A DNA stretch of 64,000 bases from CALZKI01 sp045124055 (GCA_045124055.1 JBGVKZ010000011.1:62001-126000), one strand, 5' to 3'. Shown: positions 1 through 10,112, numbered from the stretch's first letter. The notes: generated by a model not told the origin, from the sequence alone. Translations and numbers: made by a program.

Positions 1-2
1 TA

Positions 3-905
3 GACATTTATGAAAATAACGCGTATGAAATTCAACAGGAATTAAAGCATAAATTTCCAAAACTTGACTTGGTAGTTTTAATCGCATCAGTTAGAAATAC
101 CAATCGAATGAACAATATTTTTGAAACATATAGACCAAACATTGTTTATCACGCAGCAGCTCATAAGCATGTACCACTGATGGAGGAAAGTCCAAATGAA
201 GCGGTAAAAAATAATGTGTTTGGTACTTATAAAATTGCCCAGGCGGCAGCCCAATATGGTGTAGATAAATTTGTATTGATTTCCACAGATAAAGCGGTAA
301 ATCCAACAAATGTTATGGGAGCAACCAAGCGAATTTGTGAAATGATTGTGCAAATGATGAATGAACAGTCAAAAACCAATTTTGTAGCAGTTCGATTCGG
401 CAATGTACTAGGAAGTAATGGTAGCGTGATTCCACTTTTTAAAAAGCAAATAGCAGAGGGGGGACCTGTTACCGTAACTCACCCGGATATTATTCGCTAT
501 TTTATGACGATTCCAGAGGCGGTTTCCCTGGTACTTCAGGCAGGTGCTTATGCAAAGGGCGGAGAAATCTTTGTTTTGGATATGGGAGAGCCTGTTAAAA
601 TTGTGGATTTGGCCAAGAACCTGATTAAATTATCCGGTTACAAGGTGGGGGAAGATATTGAAATTGAATTTACAGGTCTTCGTCCAGGAGAAAAAATGTA
701 TGAAGAACTTCTGATGAACGAAGAAGGTTTAAAAAAGACAGAAAACAAGATGATTTTTATTGGAAAACCACTGGAATTTGATACCGAAGAACTGAAAAAA
801 CAGTTGGAAGATTTAAAGCAGCAGGCGGTGAATGAAAGTGCAGACATCCGCGGAGCAATTAAAGAAATCGTACCAACTTATCAAATGGTGGAAAAAAAGA
901 AATAA
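3..905 (+). CDS. CapD/FlaA1-type polysaccharide biosynthesis protein (nucleotide-sugar epimerase/dehydratase), 5' truncated by window
   Basis: This is the C-terminal part of a polysaccharide biosynthesis protein of the extended short-chain dehydrogenase fold. The reading frame is open from base 3, so the true start lies upstream. Visible family signs are YHAAAHKHVPLME, ISTDKAVNPTNVMGATKR (Met where many SDRs have the catalytic Tyr, as usual in this family), RFGNVLGSNGSVIPLF and GLRPGEKMYEELL. Such enzymes act on UDP-GlcNAc-type sugars as 4,6-dehydratase or epimerase; full-length relatives often carry N-terminal membrane helices that would be outside the window. It heads the visible polysaccharide operon and is followed 26 bases later by a glycosyltransferase. 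The substrate cannot be told from this fragment. Confidence 0.9.
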   Translation, partial: DIYENNAYEIQQELKHKFPKLDLVVLIASVRNTNRMNNIFETYRPNIVYHAAAHKHVPLMEESPNEAVKNNVFGTYKIAQAAAQYGVDKFVLISTDKAVNPTNVMGATKRICEMIVQMMNEQSKTNFVAVRFGNVLGSNGSVIPLFKKQIAEGGPVTVTHPDIIRYFMTIPEAVSLVLQAGAYAKGGEIFVLDMGEPVKIVDLAKNLIKLSGYKVGEDIEIEFTGLRPGEKMYEELLMNEEGLKKTENKMIFIGKPLEFDTEELKKQLEDLKQQAVNESADIRGAIKEIVPTYQMVEKKK

Positions 906-931
906 ACAGAGCAGTTGGAATGGGGCAGAGG

Positions 932-2137
932 ATGAAAAAACACATATTAGTGATTTCTCAATATTTCTATCCGGAAAATTTTCGTATCAATGATATTTGT
1001 GCAGAGTGGGTAAAAAGGGGATATGAAGTAACTGTAATTACAGGGATTCCCAATTATCCAAAAGGAAAGTTTTTCAAAGGATATGGATTATTTCAAAAAA
1101 GAAAAGAAGAATACGAAGGTGTTCATATTATCCGTATACCGATTATTTCCAGAGGAAAAGGGTCTATTCGCTTAATTTTAAATTATTTTTCGTATGTCTT
1201 TTCCGGTTTTTTTTGGAAGCTGTTTACAAGAATAAAAGCAGATAAGGTATTTATTTTTCAGCTATCGCCTATGACTCAGGCATTAGTCGGAGTATGGTAT
1301 GCAAAAAAGCGAAAAATACCTTGCACGATTTATGTGCAGGATTTATGGCCTGAAAATGTCGAGGCAGTTACAGGAATTCACAATAAATCCATTATAAATG
1401 GCATCAATAAAATGGTGAATTATGTTTATGCAAATTGTCAGCAAATATTAGCTACTTCCCCATCTTTTGTGAAAAGACTTGAAGAAAGAACTTCTGTATA
1501 TGATAAAGAGGGAAACAGTAAGGTAAAATATTGGCCACAATATGCAGAAGAATTTTATAAACCAGCATTGAAAGAGGCTTTGGGTGATTTAGAGATATCG
1601 AATACATTTCGTATCGTTTTTACCGGTAATATTGGGTACGCTCAGGGACTTGATATTTTACCTAAGACAGCCAGCCTTTTAAAAGCAAAAGGGATAGTAT
1701 GTGAATTTGTCATCATTGGAGATGGCAGATACCGGGAAGAACTGGAAAAAGAGATTGAACGTGAAAAGGTTCAAGATATGTTCTCACTACTAGGAAGAAA
1801 AAATCCGGAAGAAATTCCTTCTTATTTAGCACTTTGTGATGCTGCCTTTATCTCCTTTGCGGACAGCCCATTGTTTGAGATGACTATTCCGGCAAAGCTA
1901 CAGTCTTATATAGCCTGCGGTATGCCGATTATTGCATCTGCCAATGGAGAAACCAAGCGTGTAGTAGAGGAAGCAAAATGTGGCTTTTGTGCGAAAATTG
2001 GTGATGCAGATGCACTTTCTAAAATCATTATAAAGATGAAGGAATTAGAAGACGATAGTGAATTAAGAAAGAATGCATTGACATATAGTAAAACACACTT
2101 TGACAAGAAAGTGTTAATGGATTCCTTAAATATGTAG
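932..2137 (+). CDS. Glycosyltransferase family 4 (WcaI/WbuB-like)
   Basis: A GT-B glycosyltransferase of about 401 residues that transfers a sugar from a nucleotide donor to a growing lipid-linked glycan at the cytoplasmic membrane. The N-terminus HILVISQYFYPENFRIND and the motifs VTVITGIPNYPKG and VQDLWPENV are typical of the WcaI/WbuB group of GT4. The C-terminal half holds FTGNIGYAQGLD and the donor-binding E-rich stretch (SFADSPLFEMTIPAKLQSYIA). An in-frame ATG exists at 920, but 932 was chosen because GGGG at 922-925 sits at a suitable distance. It lies in the same direction as the genes on either side. Sugar and linkage are unknown. Confidence 0.85.
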   Translation: MKKHILVISQYFYPENFRINDICAEWVKRGYEVTVITGIPNYPKGKFFKGYGLFQKRKEEYEGVHIIRIPIISRGKGSIRLILNYFSYVFSGFFWKLFTRIKADKVFIFQLSPMTQALVGVWYAKKRKIPCTIYVQDLWPENVEAVTGIHNKSIINGINKMVNYVYANCQQILATSPSFVKRLEERTSVYDKEGNSKVKYWPQYAEEFYKPALKEALGDLEISNTFRIVFTGNIGYAQGLDILPKTASLLKAKGIVCEFVIIGDGRYREELEKEIEREKVQDMFSLLGRKNPEEIPSYLALCDAAFISFADSPLFEMTIPAKLQSYIACGMPIIASANGETKRVVEEAKCGFCAKIGDADALSKIIIKMKELEDDSELRKNALTYSKTHFDKKVLMDSLNM

Positions 2138-2153
2138 GAAGGAAATAATACCT

Positions 2154-3122
2154 GTGAATACGAAAAGAAATACGATTTATGCCTTAAAGGGACTAGCCAT
2201 TATCAGTGTAGTATATGCACATTGTAATAATCGCGTTTCCTATAATGAAATAGATGCCTTGTTAGATAATTTAAGGTCTTCTTTTGGTGCAGTAGGCGTT
2301 CCCTTTTTCTTTTTGCTATCCGGTTATTTATTTCATAATCAAAAACGTTTTACAGAATTTTGTAAAAGCAAAATAGGAATTGTTTTGCCGTGGCTCTTTT
2401 GGGGAACCATTGTCTGGGGCTACGAAGTGTTAAGAAAAGGTTTGGATTATGCCTCTTTAGGTGAATGGTTATTGGGAATTGGCAATTATCTTTGGTATAT
2501 GCGAACTCTGGTGATTTTCTGGTTGATTTATTATTGGATTCGTTCCAACAAGATAAAAATGCTTTTACTTGGGGCATTTACCTTGTTGCGTATTGCCGTA
2601 TATGATTTTCACGCGTTTTCCTTTATCGAAAGCCAAACTATTTTGGATGAATTTGTCTGCCAAGTGCCATTTTTCGCATTGGGCATTGTGATGCAGGAAG
2701 TAGACTTTAAGAGCTGGTATGATAAATTGTCAAAAATTTTACTGTGCGTTATGTCGATAGTTGGTGTATTTACGATACTCTGGATAAATGATTTTCAGAT
2801 AGATGACGCAAAGAGAGGCTTTTTAATCTATATAGGTGGACTTGTGGTTTTCGCTTATGAGGTGCTTACACATTTTTTCAAGAAGGGGATTGGAAAAACG
2901 TTGATTTACCTTGGAAAAAATAGCTTTTGTATCTATTTAATTCATATGCCTGTGGCCGGCATTATATCGAATATTTTTTCAAGAAGCAAATACACACTTT
3001 ATTTTGTGCCGGTATACCCTTTGATTGCACTGGGACTTACCTGTATAGGTGTGTTTCTATTAAATAAACTATTTGGAAAACAAAAATGGATTTGTAAATT
3101 GTGTGCCCTTGAAATGAAGTAG
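2154..3122 (+). CDS. Acyltransferase family 3 membrane protein (glycan O-acetyltransferase-like)
   Basis: An integral membrane protein of 322 residues with about nine hydrophobic segments, matching the acyltransferase-3 family that puts acetyl or similar groups on surface glycans. Diagnostic features are LKGLAIISVVYAHC near the N-terminus, with the family's key His, and VPFFFLLSGYLF at about residues 50-60. The start is a GTG preceded by AGGAAGG. It sits between two glycosyltransferases, so modification of the same polysaccharide is the obvious role; the acyl group and acceptor are not visible from sequence. Confidence 0.8.
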   Translation: MNTKRNTIYALKGLAIISVVYAHCNNRVSYNEIDALLDNLRSSFGAVGVPFFFLLSGYLFHNQKRFTEFCKSKIGIVLPWLFWGTIVWGYEVLRKGLDYASLGEWLLGIGNYLWYMRTLVIFWLIYYWIRSNKIKMLLLGAFTLLRIAVYDFHAFSFIESQTILDEFVCQVPFFALGIVMQEVDFKSWYDKLSKILLCVMSIVGVFTILWINDFQIDDAKRGFLIYIGGLVVFAYEVLTHFFKKGIGKTLIYLGKNSFCIYLIHMPVAGIISNIFSRSKYTLYFVPVYPLIALGLTCIGVFLLNKLFGKQKWICKLCALEMK

Positions 3123-3144
3123 CAAAGAATAAGGCGGATAGAGA

Positions 3145-4347
3145 ATGAAAGTATATCAGGTCAATGTGGTGTGCGGAAATGGAAGCACCGGAAAAATCGC
3201 AGTAGATATAAGGGAAAAAGTATTGGAAAATGGTGGTAAATGCCGTATTGCATATGGGAGAGGTAATGCACCAGAAGGTGTGGACTCTCTTTGTATTGCT
3301 AAAAAAATGGACGTTTACTACCATGCTTTTATGACCAGGATGACCGGGAAACACGGACTCTATTCTAAAAAAGCAACAAAAATTCTAATAGAAGATATCA
3401 AACAGTATCACCCAGACGTGATACAGCTACACAATATACATGGATATTATGTCAACTATGAAATGCTGTTTCAATTTCTAAGCGAATATAAAAAACCAGT
3501 GGTGTGGACACTTCATGATTGCTGGGCATTTACAGGACACTGCTCTCATTTTGATTATGTTGGTTGTGAAAAATGGCAAAATGGCTGCGAAAAATGCATA
3601 CAGCTAAAAGAATATCCATCGGTCTGGCTAAAAGATAATTCCGCATTAAACTATGCAAAAAAGAAAGAGCTTTTTACAAGCTTATCGGATTTAACGATTG
3701 TGACAGTATCTCATTGGCTAAAGAGTGTGGTAGATAAATCTTTCCTCTCGAAATTTCCGATTCATACCATTTATAACGGAATCGATTTGGAGAAAATTTA
3801 TCCAATAGAAAGTGATATCCGAGAAAAATATCATCTTGAAAAGAAGAAAATTGTACTTGGTGTGGCATCTAACTGGGGGGAGAAAAAGGGTATCGATACC
3901 TTTTGCAAATTGGCCCAGAAGGTTTCAGAAGATATCCAGATTGTGTTAATTAGAGTGCCGGATAAAATTAAGAAAAGTTTACCGGATAATATTTTATGTA
4001 TTGACAATGTGCTTTCGGGGGACGACCTTACTAAGTGGTATTCGGTAGCGGATGTCTATGTGAACGCCAGTGTAGAAGAAACTATGGGACTGACTACCGT
4101 AGAAGCCCTGGCTTGTGGCACACCGGTTGTAGTAATGAATGCAACTGCCAGCCCGGAGCTTGTGACAAAAGAATGCGGTATCGTCGTAGAGAAAGACGAT
4201 ATCAATGCTTTGTGTAAAGCTATTTTGGATATGAAAAAATCGCCAGAAATCATAGAAAATTGCCAAGAGAGAGCAAAAGAATTTGAAAAGAATAAGCAGT
4301 ATGGAGAGTATGTTGCTCTTTATCAGAAAGTGTTAAAATCCGAATGA
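3145..4347 (+). CDS. Glycosyltransferase family 4 with Cys-rich insert
   Basis: A 400-residue GT-B enzyme. The N-terminal domain has GNGSTGKIAVDI and the cysteine-rich stretch HDCWAFTGHCSHFDYVGC followed by GCEKC, a hallmark of a common GT4 subgroup in exopolysaccharide loci (WcaC-like). The C-terminal domain shows the donor-binding pattern SVEETMGLTTVEALACGTP with the conserved E-x7-E spacing. It is presumably cytoplasmic and adds one residue to the repeat unit. The ribosome site AAGGCGGA lies just upstream of the ATG. A second protein with the same Cys layout is encoded at 7879-9126. Confidence 0.87.
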   Translation: MKVYQVNVVCGNGSTGKIAVDIREKVLENGGKCRIAYGRGNAPEGVDSLCIAKKMDVYYHAFMTRMTGKHGLYSKKATKILIEDIKQYHPDVIQLHNIHGYYVNYEMLFQFLSEYKKPVVWTLHDCWAFTGHCSHFDYVGCEKWQNGCEKCIQLKEYPSVWLKDNSALNYAKKKELFTSLSDLTIVTVSHWLKSVVDKSFLSKFPIHTIYNGIDLEKIYPIESDIREKYHLEKKKIVLGVASNWGEKKGIDTFCKLAQKVSEDIQIVLIRVPDKIKKSLPDNILCIDNVLSGDDLTKWYSVADVYVNASVEETMGLTTVEALACGTPVVVMNATASPELVTKECGIVVEKDDINALCKAILDMKKSPEIIENCQERAKEFEKNKQYGEYVALYQKVLKSE

Positions 4348-4371
4348 AAAAACAAAGATAAGGAGAGAGAA

Positions 4372-6654
4372 ATGAAAATTTTATATATTGTGAATATTCC
4401 TTCCCCTTATCGAGTGGAATACTTTAATGAACTTGGGAAGTTTTGTGATTTGACGGTGGTATTTGAACGTGCAGAATCCACAGAACGAGATGAAAGCTGG
4501 AAACATACGGATTTTGCGAATTTTAAGGGGATAATTTGTCAGGGAAAAAGCACCGGGGTAGACAGTGCATTTACGAAAGAGCCGGTGAAATTTATTCGGA
4601 AAAACAGATACGACTTTATTATCGTGGGCAATGCCATGAGTTTATCAGGACTCTATGAAATTGCTTATTTAAAGAGAAAGAAAATTCCTTATTGGATAGA
4701 AGGCGATGGAGCTTTTTGTCCCAATGGTGAAAATAGAATAAAATACATTTTAAAGAAATATTTATTACAGGGTGCAACGGGATATTTTAGCACCTGTAAA
4801 AACCACGACCTTTACTATGAACATTATGGAGTAGAAAAAAAAGACATATATAGATATCCCTTTAGCTCAGTCAAAAAAGAGGATATTTTAGAAAAACCAC
4901 TTACACGGGAAGAAAAAGAAACTCTGCGTGAACAATTAAACATAAAGGAAGAAAAAGTGGTTGTTTCTGCCGGTCAGTTTATTTATAGAAAAGGATTTGA
5001 TGTGTTATTAAAAGCGGCAAAACTTTTGCCAAAAGACGTTGGATTTTATTTGATTGGCGGTAAAAAGCCAGAGGACATAGAAGAACTTTCAAATGTACAT
5101 TATGTAAACTTCGTTCCAAAGAAAGAACTATTTCAATATTTTGATGCAGCAGATTGTTTTGTGTGCCCTACAAGAGAGGACATCTGGGGACTTGTCATTA
5201 ATGAAGCTATGGCAAGAGGTCTGCCGGTGATTACTACTGATAGATGTAATGCAGGCTTAGAGCTGGTGCAAGATGGAAGTAATGGATATATTGTGCCAAA
5301 TGAACAGGCAGAAAAGATGGCAGAAAAAATTGCGAAAGTTTTAGAAGAAAACGCTCTTTTGTCAATGGAAAAGAATGCTCTGAAAAGGGCAGAAAACTAT
5401 ACCATTGAAAAGATGGCAAAAGCCCATATGGACCTATGGAATCAAAGAGATAAAAAAATTCTCTTTATAGGTTATGGGGTAAATAAAGAAATTGTCAGTA
5501 CGCTATCTGGTAGTTCTGTGGCAGGGAATAAAATGCAGCTAAATGTCCTTGATAGTATGAAAAAATATGTGAAAGAAATACATTCTATCACTATTTATCC
5601 CCTTGCTACCTTTCCAAGAGAGAAAAAAGTGCACATAAAAAGTGACAAAATTGATTTGGGCATTGGACTAGAGTCTGTACGTGTGGGATTTTGGAATTTG
5701 CCTCTTATCAAACAGACTTCTCAGATTGTAGCGGTATATAGAGCGGCAAAAAAATATATAAAGAAAAATCGGGACGCAGTGATTTTTACCTTTAATATGT
5801 ATCCACAAGTTGGTGTTCCGGCAATGAAATTGCAGAAAAAATATGGCTGTAAAGTTGTGCCATTACTTGCGGATTTGCCCATTGATGATGACTATGCACG
5901 AAAGGGTATCAGTGGAATCCTTAGAAAAATCTTTGACGGACAGACGAAAAAGAGTATTTTAAAAGCAGATAAGCTTATCGTATTAAATAAAAATGCAAGG
6001 GATTTGTTTGCACCAAATACGGAATACTGTGTTGTGGAAGGTGGTATTAATCCGCAGGAGTTTGAGACCTTAAAAAAGGATTCGCAAAATCCTATGACAA
6101 AAGGGAATAAAGAACAAGAAAATGGCGAAAAAAACATTGTCTACGGCGGTAGCCTTCAAGAGTATAGTGGTATTAAACAGTTAGCAGAATGTATGGAATT
6201 ACTGGAAGATGACAGGGTGGTATTGGATATTTATGGTGATGGGGCATTACGTGAGTATTTGGAAAAGTATCCATCAGAAAAAGTTCGTTATCACGGAAAA
6301 GTCACCAATCAGGAAATGCTTAAGATTCAGCAGAATGCTTGGCTTTTAGTCAATCCAAGACCAGTTGATGATGCCATTGCCCAGGTAACTTTTCCATCAA
6401 AGATGTTTGAATATTTGATGAGTGGTGTACCAGTTTTGGCTACCAGACTCAATGGATTTTTGCCAGAGTATGAGGATAAGTTATTTTTGGCAGAGAATAA
6501 TTCGAAAGAAGAATTGGCAGAAAAAATCAATAAAATAGCCAAGATGAATAATGAAGAATTAAAGACTATGGCAAAAAGTGCCAGAGATTTTTTGTTAAGT
6601 TCTAAGACCTGGGACATTCAGGTAGAAAAAATGGTTCAATTTATGTTTCGTTAA
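4372..6654 (+). CDS. Tandem double glycosyltransferase (two GT-B/GT4 modules fused)
   Basis: A 760-residue protein about twice the usual GT4 length. Module 1 (about residues 1-365) starts MKILYIVNIPSPYRVEYFNELG and has the donor site CPTREDIWGLVINEAMARGLPV. Module 2 (about 366-760) restarts with KKILFIGYGVNKEI, contains PLLADLPIDDDYARKG and NIVYGGSLQEYSGIKQL, and ends with a second donor-type region (FPSKMFEYLMSGVPVLATR). No stop or frameshift separates them, so it is a true fusion. It could add two successive sugars, or one module may only bind. The joint near residue 365 follows a natural C-terminal helix of module 1. Strong RBS AAGGAGAG precedes the ATG. Confidence 0.85.
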   Translation: MKILYIVNIPSPYRVEYFNELGKFCDLTVVFERAESTERDESWKHTDFANFKGIICQGKSTGVDSAFTKEPVKFIRKNRYDFIIVGNAMSLSGLYEIAYLKRKKIPYWIEGDGAFCPNGENRIKYILKKYLLQGATGYFSTCKNHDLYYEHYGVEKKDIYRYPFSSVKKEDILEKPLTREEKETLREQLNIKEEKVVVSAGQFIYRKGFDVLLKAAKLLPKDVGFYLIGGKKPEDIEELSNVHYVNFVPKKELFQYFDAADCFVCPTREDIWGLVINEAMARGLPVITTDRCNAGLELVQDGSNGYIVPNEQAEKMAEKIAKVLEENALLSMEKNALKRAENYTIEKMAKAHMDLWNQRDKKILFIGYGVNKEIVSTLSGSSVAGNKMQLNVLDSMKKYVKEIHSITIYPLATFPREKKVHIKSDKIDLGIGLESVRVGFWNLPLIKQTSQIVAVYRAAKKYIKKNRDAVIFTFNMYPQVGVPAMKLQKKYGCKVVPLLADLPIDDDYARKGISGILRKIFDGQTKKSILKADKLIVLNKNARDLFAPNTEYCVVEGGINPQEFETLKKDSQNPMTKGNKEQENGEKNIVYGGSLQEYSGIKQLAECMELLEDDRVVLDIYGDGALREYLEKYPSEKVRYHGKVTNQEMLKIQQNAWLLVNPRPVDDAIAQVTFPSKMFEYLMSGVPVLATRLNGFLPEYEDKLFLAENNSKEELAEKINKIAKMNNEELKTMAKSARDFLLSSKTWDIQVEKMVQFMFR

Positions 6655-6682
6655 AAGAACGAAGAAAAATGGAGTGTAACTT

Positions 6683-7861
6683 ATGAGTAGTAAATACGCA
6701 ATCGCGATTGTAGGATACAACCGATTAGAAAGTTTAAAACGAGTATTAAAATCTGTGGAAAATGCAGATTATGAGGGAGAAAAAGTAGATTTAATTATTG
6801 ACCTGGATAATCCCGGATATGATACCCTGGTGGAATTTTCAAAACAATATGAATGGAAATATGGAGAGAAACGAGTAAAATCCTATCCGCAAAGATTGGG
6901 CCTTAGAGCTCATATGATTGAAGTGGGAGAATTGTTGAATGAATATGAAGCGATTGCGGTTTTAGAAGACGATGTGTATGTTTCCACCCAGTTTTATAAA
7001 TATATGAAGCAAACCGTTGAATTTTATAAAGATGATATGGATATTTTTGGAATTGCTATGTATGCAAAGAGAACTAATCATAACGTAACCCGTCCGTTTT
7101 GCCCTATGATGAGTGGATATGATGTATATTTTCAGCAGGACCCGATTTCTTATGGGCAGATTTGGCTGAAAAAACAGTGGTTTTTGTTTAAAGAATGGTA
7201 TTTAACCGAGAGTGGCAAGTATCAAAAAGTGTCGAATGTACCAAAACAGTTGAATGCCTTGCCGGAGACTTCTTACTTAAAGTACGTGGCAAAATATTCG
7301 GCTCTCAACAACAAATATTTTGTCATACCATATAAAGCATATAGCACCTGCTTTTCGGATTTGGGAGAGCATACGGTTATAACAGACGTGTCCCTTCAGC
7401 TTCCATTAATTTATGACCAGTATCAAGAGGTAAACCTTGTAAAGCTACAAGATTGTATCGCAGTGTATGATTCTTTTTATGAAAATAAGAAGCTGGGACA
7501 AATGGCAGATTTACAGGATGTTTGTATTGATTTATACGATAATAAGGACAATGAAAATCATCACCGATATTGGCTTACCACAGGAATATATGACTATAAA
7601 ATTGTCAAAAGCTATGGACTTGTAATGAAACCACACGAAATGAATGTATTACAAAATATTGAGGGAAATCAGATTTTCTTGTACGATACGCAGAAATCAG
7701 AAAAGAATCCTTGGAAGAAAAAAGCGTATGAAGAAGCGGTCTATGATGTAGGTGTACAGGCACAACAGTTCTATTTTATAAAACGCCTTGTGAAAGGCAA
7801 GCTAAAAGAAAAGATGGCAATTTTGAAGAAGAAACTATTTAAAAAATCAAAAAAGAAGTAA
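6683..7861 (+). CDS. GT-A glycosyltransferase, GnT-I/GT2-like
   Basis: A 392-residue GT-A-fold glycosyltransferase. The start YAIAIVGYNRLESLKRVL resembles GT2 enzymes. The metal-binding motif is in AIAVLEDDVYVSTQFYKYM, which is closest to the LEDD pattern of GnT-I-like proteins. The basic C-terminus (KKKLFKKSKKK) could help membrane attachment. It follows the double glycosyltransferase by 28 bases in the same operon. Donor and acceptor are unknown; GT2-like with a GnT-I flavour is as far as the sequence goes. Confidence 0.75.
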   Translation: MSSKYAIAIVGYNRLESLKRVLKSVENADYEGEKVDLIIDLDNPGYDTLVEFSKQYEWKYGEKRVKSYPQRLGLRAHMIEVGELLNEYEAIAVLEDDVYVSTQFYKYMKQTVEFYKDDMDIFGIAMYAKRTNHNVTRPFCPMMSGYDVYFQQDPISYGQIWLKKQWFLFKEWYLTESGKYQKVSNVPKQLNALPETSYLKYVAKYSALNNKYFVIPYKAYSTCFSDLGEHTVITDVSLQLPLIYDQYQEVNLVKLQDCIAVYDSFYENKKLGQMADLQDVCIDLYDNKDNENHHRYWLTTGIYDYKIVKSYGLVMKPHEMNVLQNIEGNQIFLYDTQKSEKNPWKKKAYEEAVYDVGVQAQQFYFIKRLVKGKLKEKMAILKKKLFKKSKKK

Positions 7862-7878
7862 GAAAGTAATTTGTATTT

Positions 7879-9126
7879 ATGAAGATGCAGGGCGAAAAAA
7901 AGATAAAAGTGTTAACTCTAAATTGTATGGTGAATGAAGGAAGCACTTCTAAAATCATCAATGATATAGCAAATTGTACGAAAGATGAATGCGAATTTTT
8001 TCAGTGCTATCAAATCGGTGAAAAAAGTTCGGGGAATAATTATCGGGTATCCTCCTGGAATGTAACAAGATTCTATTTTCTTTTGGCAAGAATCGTAGGA
8101 CTAAAATATGGAGTGGGAAATTATCCTACAAGGAAATTACTTCGCTATATTGATAAGATAAATCCAGACATTGTGCATATTCATTGCCCAAACTTTTATA
8201 GCATCAACCTATATAGGTTATTTTCGCACCTGAAAAAGAAACAATATAAAGTGGTAATTACCAACCACGCGGAGTTTTTCTATACTGGAAATTGTGCTTA
8301 TGCCAAAGAATGTGAAGGATATCAAACCGGTTGTAAAAAATGCAACAGAGTATTTGATGAAAAACATAAATACTTGCTAAATAGAACTCACGCTGAATGG
8401 AAAAAGATGAAACAGGCTTTTTGGGGTGCGGATAATTTCCTTATGACAGTGGTTTCGCCTTGGCAAAAAGAGAGGATTAAAACCTCCCCAATTACTGAGA
8501 ATATGAAAGTAAAGGTAGTAGAAAACGGCGTTAACACAGACATTTTTAAGAAAAAAGAACCGGATATGAAAAAATATGAGGTATATAGAGAAAGTGGCAG
8601 GAAAATCATTTTGAATGTGACCTCAAATTTTTCAGATAACATAGAAGATACGAAGGGCGGTTATTATCTTTTGGAAGTTGCCAGAAAAATGCCGGAAAAT
8701 CTTTTTTTAGTGGCAGGCAACACCCATATGACAAAGAAAGAGAACCTTCCCCCAAATGTGATTTTGCTTGGCAATGTGAAAAATCAGGAGGAACTGGCAG
8801 ATTACTATAACCTAGCAGATTTAACCATAGTAACAAGTAAAAGGGAAACCTTTGGTATGTCCCTAGCAGAAAGTATGGCTTGTGGCACCGGAGTTGTTGG
8901 CTTTAAAGCTGGTGGAACAGAGTCTGTGGCAATTCAAGAATACAGTGAATTTGTGGAATTTAAAGAGGTAGACGGACTTGTTCATCTTATTAAAAAATGG
9001 CAGGATAAAAAGCCGTTTATTCAGGACGATTTGGCAAATAAGGCGGCTTTAAAATATTCTACACAGAGGATGGCAAAGGAATATTTAACAATCTACAAAG
9101 AGATGTTAGCGGAAAAGGAACAATAA
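7879..9126 (+). CDS. Glycosyltransferase family 4 with Cys-rich insert (second copy type)
   Basis: A 415-residue GT-B enzyme of the same subgroup as the protein encoded at 3145-4347: NEGSTSKIINDIA near the N-terminus, then NHAEFFYTGNCAYAKEC followed by GCKKC. The C-terminal donor site is SKRETFGMSLAESMACGTG. An in-frame ATG (MKMQ) at 7885 could also serve as start. The stop is followed after only 2 bases by the next start, so the two are probably translationally coupled. It probably adds one hexose-type residue, but specificity cannot be read. Confidence 0.86.
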   Translation: MKMQGEKKIKVLTLNCMVNEGSTSKIINDIANCTKDECEFFQCYQIGEKSSGNNYRVSSWNVTRFYFLLARIVGLKYGVGNYPTRKLLRYIDKINPDIVHIHCPNFYSINLYRLFSHLKKKQYKVVITNHAEFFYTGNCAYAKECEGYQTGCKKCNRVFDEKHKYLLNRTHAEWKKMKQAFWGADNFLMTVVSPWQKERIKTSPITENMKVKVVENGVNTDIFKKKEPDMKKYEVYRESGRKIILNVTSNFSDNIEDTKGGYYLLEVARKMPENLFLVAGNTHMTKKENLPPNVILLGNVKNQEELADYYNLADLTIVTSKRETFGMSLAESMACGTGVVGFKAGGTESVAIQEYSEFVEFKEVDGLVHLIKKWQDKKPFIQDDLANKAALKYSTQRMAKEYLTIYKEMLAEKEQ

Positions 9127-9128
9127 GT

Positions 9129-10112
9129 ATGGTTTGTAAGAAAATCAAATTTGATGGATTTTATAATCCAGATGGAAAATTAAATAGAGAAGCACAAATC
9201 ATCTTGGATATTTTAGAGAAACATTACGAAGTGGAAATATCAGATACGCCGGATTATATTTTTTCAAGAGCAGGTAGTAAGGAATATTATAAGTATGATG
9301 GTGTACGAATTTTTTGTACCATAGAGGCACTTTGTCCGGATTTTAACCTGTGTGATTATGGCATTGGGTTTGAATACCTGACTTATCAAGATAGATATTT
9401 GCGTCTTCCGAATTTCTATTTTTATGAAGATGCAGTAGAAAAAATGTTGCATAAACACGAGGATGTAAACGAAAAAGATGCAAACAGAGAGTTTTGTAGT
9501 TTTGTTTATTCTAATAATCGTGCCGACAAAATGCGTGGAAAAATATTTGATGCATTAATGGGATATAAGAAAGTAGATTCCGGCGGAAGATATATGAATA
9601 ATCTTCCGGACAAAAAGGCCGTGGACGATAAATTGGAATTTGAAGGGCATCACAAGTTTTCTGTTGCTTGTGAAAATGCTTGTCACCCAGGCTACCATAC
9701 AGAAAAACTGGTGGAAGCCTTTGCGGCTAAGACAGTGCCGATTTACTGGGGAGATCCGGAAGTAGAGAAAGTATTTAATGAAAAGGCATTTATTAATTGT
9801 AATCAGTTTTCGAGTGTGGAAGAAATTGTAGAAAGAGTTCAATATTTGGATACTCACGAAGCAGAATATCTTGCGATGTTGAAAGAGCCCGCGATGAAAG
9901 AAGAAGGAAAACTGGACGGACTAAAGGCATTGGAAGACTATCTTTTGCATATTTTTGACCAGCCATTAGAAAAAGCATATAGGCGAAACCGTGGTTTTTG
10001 GGGAAAACAATACTTAAATACAGTTAGAAGTGAAGGAAGAGTGGTAGAAAAATACTTGAAGCTTCGCCAATCTTTCCCGATGAGACTGGTGCGAAAAATC
10101 TTTAGAAAATAG
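9129..10112 (+). CDS. GT10 fucosyltransferase (alpha-1,3/4 type)
   Basis: A 327-residue protein of glycosyltransferase family 10, which transfers L-fucose from GDP-fucose. The signature is in residues about 175-220: HHKFSVACENACHPGYHTEK, then AFAAKTVPIYWGDPEV and KAFINCNQF, which form the GDP-fucose site. The N-terminal part has NLCDYGIGFEYLTYQDRY. No transmembrane anchor or C-terminal heptad repeats of the Helicobacter type are visible. A second GT10 gene lies at 18003-18995. No GDP-fucose synthesis gene is in the window, so the donor must come from elsewhere. GDP-L-fucose as donor is inferred from the family. Confidence 0.88.
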   Translation: MVCKKIKFDGFYNPDGKLNREAQIILDILEKHYEVEISDTPDYIFSRAGSKEYYKYDGVRIFCTIEALCPDFNLCDYGIGFEYLTYQDRYLRLPNFYFYEDAVEKMLHKHEDVNEKDANREFCSFVYSNNRADKMRGKIFDALMGYKKVDSGGRYMNNLPDKKAVDDKLEFEGHHKFSVACENACHPGYHTEKLVEAFAAKTVPIYWGDPEVEKVFNEKAFINCNQFSSVEEIVERVQYLDTHEAEYLAMLKEPAMKEEGKLDGLKALEDYLLHIFDQPLEKAYRRNRGFWGKQYLNTVRSEGRVVEKYLKLRQSFPMRLVRKIFRK

